Source: an uncultured Senegalimassilia sp.
GTDB lineage: Bacteria > Actinomycetota > Coriobacteriia > Coriobacteriales > Eggerthellaceae
Direction of reading: 5' to 3'
Assembly (NCBI GenBank): GCA_937925385.1
Contig: CALEWN010000205.1
Location: 1-12,461 of the forward strand
DNA: 12,461 bases
Part shown: positions 8,655 through 12,461 of the stretch, piece by piece
Layout: every line of letters starts with the position of its first letter
How positions within the stretch are numbered: position 1 is the first letter of the stretch
The notes under the pieces: generated by a model
What the model saw: the letters and a program-made list of their open reading frames with translations, nothing else
What the model was told of the DNA's origin: nothing
Databases searched by the model: none
Program-made: the position numbers and the translations under genes

Positions 8655-9674
8655 ATGATGACGAAGACGAACGGCGGTGCGCCCATGGAGGCGTCGTCGG
8701 CTGGCAGGGCCGCCGAGCTGGCGCACGAGCGCACCGCGCACGAGGGTGCGCAGCTGCACCATCATCATACGCATGCGGCCACGTCGAGCCATGGCGGCGG
8801 GCATCACCTGCTGCAGGTGGAGGACCTGAGCGTGAGCTTCCGCATGTACGACGAGGACGCGCCGTATTTCAAGGCGAAACAGCACGATGTGCAGGTGCTT
8901 CACGAGCTGAGCATCGGCGTGCACGCGGGCGAGATCGTGGCCGTGGTGGGCGCGTCGGGCTCGGGCAAGACGCTTCTGGCCGATGCGGTTTTGGGGCTGT
9001 TCGAGCCCAACGCCACGGTGACGGGGCGCATCTGGTTCGACGGCGAGCGCATGGACGCGGCGGGTTTGCGCGCGCTGCGCGGGCACGGGCTGTCGCTCGT
9101 GCCGCAAAGCGTGAGCCACCTGGACCCCATGATGCGCGTGGGCAAGCAGGTCGAGGGTTTTGCGAACGACCTGTCGAAGGCCGAGCGCAAAACGCGTCGC
9201 GCGCAGTTGTTCGAGCGCTATGGGCTTGGTCCCGAGGTTGCGCGTCTGTACCCGCACGAGCTGTCGGGCGGTATGGCGCGCCGCGTGCTGCTGTGCTGCG
9301 CGCTCATGGATTCGCCGCGCGTGATCGTGGCCGACGAGCCTACGCCCGGTCTTGACCTTGATCTGGCGGTTCGTGCGCTCGACGACTTTCGCGCCTTCGC
9401 CAACGAGGGCAACGGCGTGCTGCTGATCACGCACGATATCGAGCTGGCCCTGCGCGTGGCCGATCGCGTGGCGGTGTTCAAGGACGGCACCGTGGTGGAG
9501 GAGACGGCGACGGCGAGCTTCGCCGACCCCGGCCTCTTGCGCCATCCGTTCACCCGCCAGCTGTGGTATGCCCTCCCCGAGCACGATTTCGCCGTGGGCG
9601 AAGGTGCTGGCGGGAAGGGGCAGGAGCAGGCGAGCGAAGGCGGCTTCGACGGGAAGGATGGTGGCGCGTGCTAG
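8655..9674 (+). CDS. nikD: ABC transporter ATPase NikD/DppD type with His-rich N-terminal extension
   Basis: First ATPase of the importer; hydrolyses ATP at the cytoplasmic face of NikBC. It has 339 aa with Walker A GASGSGKT (99-106), a Q-loop VPQSVSH, signature LSGGMAR (203-209), Walker B VIVADEPT (D227, E228) and H-loop H260. Before the ATPase core, which begins near 52, lies an extension with ten histidines in residues 24-51, including HHHHTH (35-40), absent from typical NikD/DppD proteins. A Gly-rich tail of about 25 residues ends in Cys. LHHP-type C-terminal family sequence appears as [14 protein letters not shown] 8655 and the next codon ATG 8658 are both possible; 8658 sits better behind AGGGA. 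The last seven bases overlap nikE. The His cluster may store, sense or buffer nickel, which is inference. Confidence 0.87.
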   Translation: MMTKTNGGAPMEASSAGRAAELAHERTAHEGAQLHHHHTHAATSSHGGGHHLLQVEDLSVSFRMYDEDAPYFKAKQHDVQVLHELSIGVHAGEIVAVVGASGSGKTLLADAVLGLFEPNATVTGRIWFDGERMDAAGLRALRGHGLSLVPQSVSHLDPMMRVGKQVEGFANDLSKAERKTRRAQLFERYGLGPEVARLYPHELSGGMARRVLLCCALMDSPRVIVADEPTPGLDLDLAVRALDDFRAFANEGNGVLLITHDIELALRVADRVAVFKDGTVVEETATASFADPGLLRHPFTRQLWYALPEHDFAVGEGAGGKGQEQASEGGFDGKDGGAC

Positions 9675-10261
9675 AGGCCAGAGACATCACGTTCGGGTAT
9701 CCGGGCGCAAAACCACTGTACAGCGGGTTCAACCTGCAGGTTGAACCTGGCGAGCGTGTGGCACTGCAGGCGCCCTCGGGGTTTGGCAAAACCACGCTGT
9801 GCCGCGTGCTTGCCGGGTTTGAGCGCCCGCAAACCGGTCAGGTATTGGTGGATGGGCAGCCGCTTCCGCGTCGCGGCGTGTGCCCGGTGCAGCTGATCCA
9901 GCAGCATCCCGAGCAGGCGGTCGACCCGCGCCTGCGCATGCGCAAGACGCTGGCGGAGGCGGGCGAGGTGCCGCAGCAGCTGCTTGACGACCTGGGCATC
10001 CGCGACGAATGGCTGCAGCGCTACCCCCACGAGCTGTCCGGCGGCGAGCTGCAGCGCTTCTGCATCGCCCGCGCGCTGGCCACGCGCCCGCGCTACCTGA
10101 TTTGCGACGAGGTGTCCACCATGCTCGACGCGGTCACCCAGGCGCACATCTGGCACGTGCTGCTCGATTACGCCGCCCGCGAAAACGCCGGCATGCTGCT
10201 GGTGTCCCACACTCCCGCGCTGACCGCCCGCATCGCAACCCGAGAGGTCGCGCTAGCGTAA
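9668..10261 (+). CDS. nikE: Compact ABC transporter ATPase NikE type
   Basis: Second ATPase of the importer, pairing with NikD. The start is GTG 9668, overlapping the nikD stop by seven bases (GTGCTAG) with GGAAGGA nine to ten bases upstream; upstream in-frame sequence is Arg-rich and comes from the overlapping nikD frame. At 197 aa it is much shorter than NikE/DppF (about 260-330): it is one ABC core without the C-terminal oligopeptide-transporter domain. Walker A reads APSGFGKT (35-42), with Ala in place of the first Gly; the signature is LSGGELQR (from 123), Walker B YLICDE (D147, E148), and H-loop VSH (H181). [12 protein letters not shown] replaces the commoner DEPVSALD. A 22-bp perfect palindrome lies inside the gene at 9726-9747. 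All catalytic residues are present, so it should be active. Confidence 0.85.
   Translation: MLEARDITFGYPGAKPLYSGFNLQVEPGERVALQAPSGFGKTTLCRVLAGFERPQTGQVLVDGQPLPRRGVCPVQLIQQHPEQAVDPRLRMRKTLAEAGEVPQQLLDDLGIRDEWLQRYPHELSGGELQRFCIARALATRPRYLICDEVSTMLDAVTQAHIWHVLLDYAARENAGMLLVSHTPALTARIATREVALA
9726..9747. repeat. 22-bp perfect palindrome within nikE
   Basis: The arm GGTTCAACCTG is followed at once by its exact reverse complement CAGGTTGAACC, with a PstI-type CTGCAG at the centre. It encodes the ordinary family residues GFNLQVEP, but the exact 11-bp arms exceed what codon choice would normally give. It could be a DNA-binding site or form a cruciform; no function is known. Confidence 0.6.
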
Positions 10262-10412
10262 TGCGAACGCGAACCCAGATGCTTCGGGGGCGTAGCCCTA
10301 AGTGTCCGGGCTCGCGTCGGGGGTGTGGCGTCCGTGCGGGTTGCGACTCGAGGGACGCTGTGTTCTCTCGCGGCGTTTCTTGGCGCTTAACCCCACTCCC
10401 TGAAGTGACCGA

Positions 10413-10452
10413 TTCCCAGATGTCGGGAAGCGCTCGGGATGTTCTGTTCCCG
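10413..10452. promoter_or_regulatory. Two adjacent inverted repeats, candidate operator
   Basis: TTCCC-N7-GGGAA (10413-10429) is followed six bases later by CGGGA-N8-TCCCG (10435-10452). Both have GGGA/TCCC arms in opposite orientation and lie about 170 bases before the cytochrome start. They could be regulator sites or RNA hairpins. Confidence 0.3.
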
Positions 10453-10460
10453 GAATGGCG

Positions 10461-10495
10461 CCCGTTTTGCCCACCCGTTTGCCCACCCGTTTTCG
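10461..10495. repeat. Short direct repeat of CCCGTTT(T)GCCCA
   Basis: CCCGTTTTGCCCA (10461-10473), CCCGTTTGCCCA (10474-10485) and a partial CCCGTTTTCG (10486-10495) follow without gaps. Function unknown; it may be a slippage product. Confidence 0.5.
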
Positions 10496-10620
10496 AAATT
10501 GCCTGGTAAACCACCCTGTTTCGTGTCTGCTGGTCGCTTTGTCCCCAGCCTATCCTTCGTCATGTCCTCCGCAAGGATGCGCGAGGATCTTGCATGGTTT
10601 CACGAGGGAGAGGAAGGGCC

Positions 10621-11193
10621 ATGAGCAAAACGGATGTCTCCGGAAACGCCCAAAAAGGGCGCAAGGGACTCATCGTCACGGTTGTCGCGATTGTCGTGAT
10701 CGCGCTTGCGGGTGCGGGCTTTTGGGTATGGCATCAGCAGCCGAGCTTCTGCAACGCGATTTGTCACAAGCCGATGGACCGCTACGTGGAAACGTATGAA
10801 TCCGGTAACTCGTCGATGCTGTCGGCGGTTCACGCGAAGCAGGGCAAGGTGTGCTTGGATTGCCATGAGGCGAAGCTCGACGACCAGGTCGCCGAGGCCA
10901 CCGCGTGGGTGTCCGGCGACTTCACCGACCCCGTTGCCGAGAATACGTTCCAATACAACGAGAGTTTCTGCTTGAACGAGTCGTGCCACAACATGACGCG
11001 CGACGAGCTCACCGAATCCACCAGCGATATGGCGTTCAATCCGCATGTGCAGCAGCATGGCGATATCGACTGCGGCGAATGCCATAAGGCGCATTCCGAG
11101 TCCGTGATGTACTGCACGCAGTGCCATGCCGAGGCCGAGGTGCCCGATGGCTGGATGTCGTACAGCGACTACATGAGCGCGAAGCAGAGCTAG
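10621..11193 (+). CDS. Membrane-anchored multiheme c-type cytochrome, NapC/NrfH-like
   Basis: A 190-aa electron carrier predicted to take electrons from membrane quinol and pass them to the flavoprotein encoded next. One N-terminal helix (about 17-37), preceded by KGRK, anchors it with the rest outside. Five heme-binding motifs are visible: C44-x3-CH, C78-xx-CH, C117-x4-CH, C151-xx-CH and C165-xx-CH. The first and third depart from CXXCH. M52 after the first motif is placed like the methionine that follows heme 1 in NrfH. Family members are usually tetraheme, so a fifth site or non-heme cysteines must be considered. ATG 10621 is chosen over an upstream in-frame ATG at 10594 because AGAGGAAGG precedes it closely. 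The flavoprotein gene begins 11 bases after its stop, so the two are one operon. The arrangement resembles Cgr1 of Eggerthella lenta, without implying its substrate. Confidence 0.85.
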   Translation: MSKTDVSGNAQKGRKGLIVTVVAIVVIALAGAGFWVWHQQPSFCNAICHKPMDRYVETYESGNSSMLSAVHAKQGKVCLDCHEAKLDDQVAEATAWVSGDFTDPVAENTFQYNESFCLNESCHNMTRDELTESTSDMAFNPHVQQHGDIDCGECHKAHSESVMYCTQCHAEAEVPDGWMSYSDYMSAKQS

Positions 11194-11204
11194 GGGGGAG
11201 CGGA

Positions 11205-12461
11205 ATGACTACGAACGATATGACGCTTGACGCACGTCGCGGCCTGAGCCGCCGCCAGTTCGTCGGCCTTGCGGGCCTGGGGCTGGCAACCATCGCGCTT
11301 GGCAACCTGACCGGCTGCTCGAAGGGCGCAACGCAGTACACCTACGACGTAGTGGTCGTCGGTTCAGGCGGTTCCGGGACCACCTCGGCCGTCTTCGCCG
11401 CCGAAAACGGCGCGAAGACGGTGTGCATCGAGAAGCTCGGCTGGCAGGGCGGTTCCAGCTCTCTGGCACTTGGCACGTTCTACGGCTCGGGCACGGTGCA
11501 GCAAAAGGAGCTCGGTATCGACGACACGCCGGATGACTACTACAACTATCTGCTCACGCGCAACGCCGACAAGGTCGACTTGGCCATGAACCGCTTCATG
11601 GCCGATCACTCCGGCGAGACGATCGACTGGCTGCGCGAGGATCTGAAGGTCCCGTTCAAGGACGAGATCAAGGGCAACGGCAAGGACAAGGTCAAGCGCG
11701 GGCACATGTGCAAGAACAACGCCGATGACGCGCTGAAGGCAGTGACGCAGCTGGCCGAGGAGCAAGGCGTGGACTTCCATTTCGACACCGATGCAACCGC
11801 GCTGATCGTGGACGAGTCTACGGGCCGCGTTGTGGGCGTGCGCGCCGAAAAGGCGGGCAAGGAAGTTATCTACAACGCCAAGGCCGTCATCATCGCGTCG
11901 GGCGGTTTCTGCCGCAATCCCGAGATGATTGCGAAATATTGCCCCGATTACGTGGGTGTTTACACGGAAGTGGGCGTCGGCCTTGACGGCTCCGGCCTGC
12001 AGATGGGATTGGACATCGGCGCGGCTTACACGGGTCACGGCGGCACGAACGGCATTCTGGCGTGCCCGGTCGAGCCTGGCCAATCCAAGTTGATCAGCGC
12101 CAAGGCGCTGTGGGTCGATTCGAAGGGCAAGCGTTTCGTGAATGAAGGCGGCCAGACGCACGACATCTATTATCAGGTGGCGCACTTCGATGACCAGCGG
12201 TTCTTCGCCGTGTACGACCAGGCAATGGTCGACGGCTTGACCGATAAGCTCAAGGAGAAGGTTGCTATGGGCCTGGAGCAGGGCATGTTCGCCAAGGGCA
12301 ACACCGTCGAGGCCGCAGCGGCGCAGCTGGGCGTGGACGGCGCGGCGTGCGCCGAGACGCTGGCGGCGTACAACGAGATGGTCGCATCGGGTGCCGACAC
12401 GCAGTTCAAGAAGGGCGCGGCGAACCTGGTGGCGCTGACGCAGGCGCCGTATTACCTGCTC
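11205..12461 (+). CDS. Tat-exported FAD-dependent reductase, fumarate reductase/Cgr2-like (partial, cut by window end)
   Basis: The first 419 codons are present and no stop is reached. It starts with a twin-arginine signal (LSRRQFVG, R16-R17), a hydrophobic stretch and lipobox LTGC (C38), so it should be an extracytoplasmic lipoprotein. A Rossmann FAD motif GSGGSG (53-58) with E76 at the end of the second strand, and later ASGGF (flavin contact), mark the FAD_binding_2/fumarate reductase flavoprotein family. The capping region has H278 and GKRFVNE (around N313-E314). In soluble fumarate reductases the catalytic Arg follows this NE as in NEITTRD; here the sequence is NEGGQTHD, with His 319 near that place and no Arg. 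The substrate is therefore unknown: an unsaturated or otherwise reducible organic molecule is likely. GGGGGGAGCGGA precedes the ATG. Electrons presumably come from the adjacent cytochrome. No heme motif is seen in the visible part. Confidence 0.88.
   Translation, partial: MTTNDMTLDARRGLSRRQFVGLAGLGLATIALGNLTGCSKGATQYTYDVVVVGSGGSGTTSAVFAAENGAKTVCIEKLGWQGGSSSLALGTFYGSGTVQQKELGIDDTPDDYYNYLLTRNADKVDLAMNRFMADHSGETIDWLREDLKVPFKDEIKGNGKDKVKRGHMCKNNADDALKAVTQLAEEQGVDFHFDTDATALIVDESTGRVVGVRAEKAGKEVIYNAKAVIIASGGFCRNPEMIAKYCPDYVGVYTEVGVGLDGSGLQMGLDIGAAYTGHGGTNGILACPVEPGQSKLISAKALWVDSKGKRFVNEGGQTHDIYYQVAHFDDQRFFAVYDQAMVDGLTDKLKEKVAMGLEQGMFAKGNTVEAAAAQLGVDGAACAETLAAYNEMVASGADTQFKKGAANLVALTQAPYYLL

Larger units (their letters stand above)
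10262..10620. other. Spacer between the nik operon and the cytochrome gene
   Basis: About 360 bases with no credible gene. The start can fold into a branched structure: ACGCGAACCC (10267-10276) against GGGCTCGCGT (10308-10317, one mismatch) with GGGC/GCCC inside. No T tract follows, so its role as the nik terminator is uncertain. Further on are two GGGA-armed inverted repeats and a 12-base direct repeat. No promoter with both boxes is evident. Confidence 0.5.

Noticed and set aside
7470..9584. A 704-codon open frame on the minus strand opposite nikB, nikC and nikD
   Set aside because: It is antisense to three well-supported genes, its translation is His/Arg/Gln-rich without domains, and such frames are common in GC-rich coding DNA.

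Overview
The window is a high-GC, mostly plus-strand chromosomal stretch. It probably comes from an anaerobic Coriobacteriia/Eggerthellaceae-type actinobacterium. That guess rests on GC-rich third codon positions, twin-arginine lipoproteins, and a small multiheme NrfH-like cytochrome directly followed by a Tat-secreted flavin reductase, an arrangement typical of gut Eggerthellaceae. The taxon is inferred, not proven. I see no rRNA, tRNA, IS element, CRISPR array or replication origin.

Layout: (1) 1-1180, a single cysK gene (cysteine synthase) with its own promoter and a hairpin terminator. (2) 1079-1629, a 0.55-kb gene-free spacer holding two copies of a structured hairpin repeat with compensatory base changes, plus scattered short repeats. 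(3) 1630-2130, a small HdeD/DUF308-like membrane protein. (4) 2190-2250, an extended -10 promoter candidate followed at once by an intrinsic terminator, then ligA (NAD+-dependent DNA ligase), which has an unusual low-complexity N-terminal extension. (5) 4788-4866, two identical-geometry operators of the form GTTACG-N11-CGTAAC exactly 54 bp apart, surrounding an extended -10 promoter. (6) 4933-10261, a five-gene ABC importer operon: substrate-binding lipoprotein, two permeases, two ATPases. It is best read as nikABCDE for nickel uptake. (7) 10262-10620, a spacer with inverted and direct repeats. (8) 10621 to the window end, a membrane-anchored c-type cytochrome with five heme-binding motifs and a Tat-exported FAD reductase cut off by the window edge.

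How the genes work together: the importer operon appears to be controlled by a NikR-type repressor, because the downstream operator reads GTGTTAC-N13-GTAACAC, which I recall as a NikR-box consensus from other bacteria. Histidine clusters in the binding protein (HPHGHGW) and in the first ATPase (ten His in 28 residues) fit a metal substrate. Hairpins after nikA probably raise the amount of binding protein relative to the permeases and ATPases. The cytochrome/flavoprotein pair would pass electrons from the membrane quinol pool to an extracytoplasmic flavoprotein that reduces an unidentified, probably unsaturated, organic acceptor. The usual fumarate-reductase catalytic arginine is not at its expected place, so the substrate is open. 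The most interesting leads are the twin operator, the odd CX3CH and CX4CH heme motifs, the unknown reductase, and the covarying hairpin repeat.
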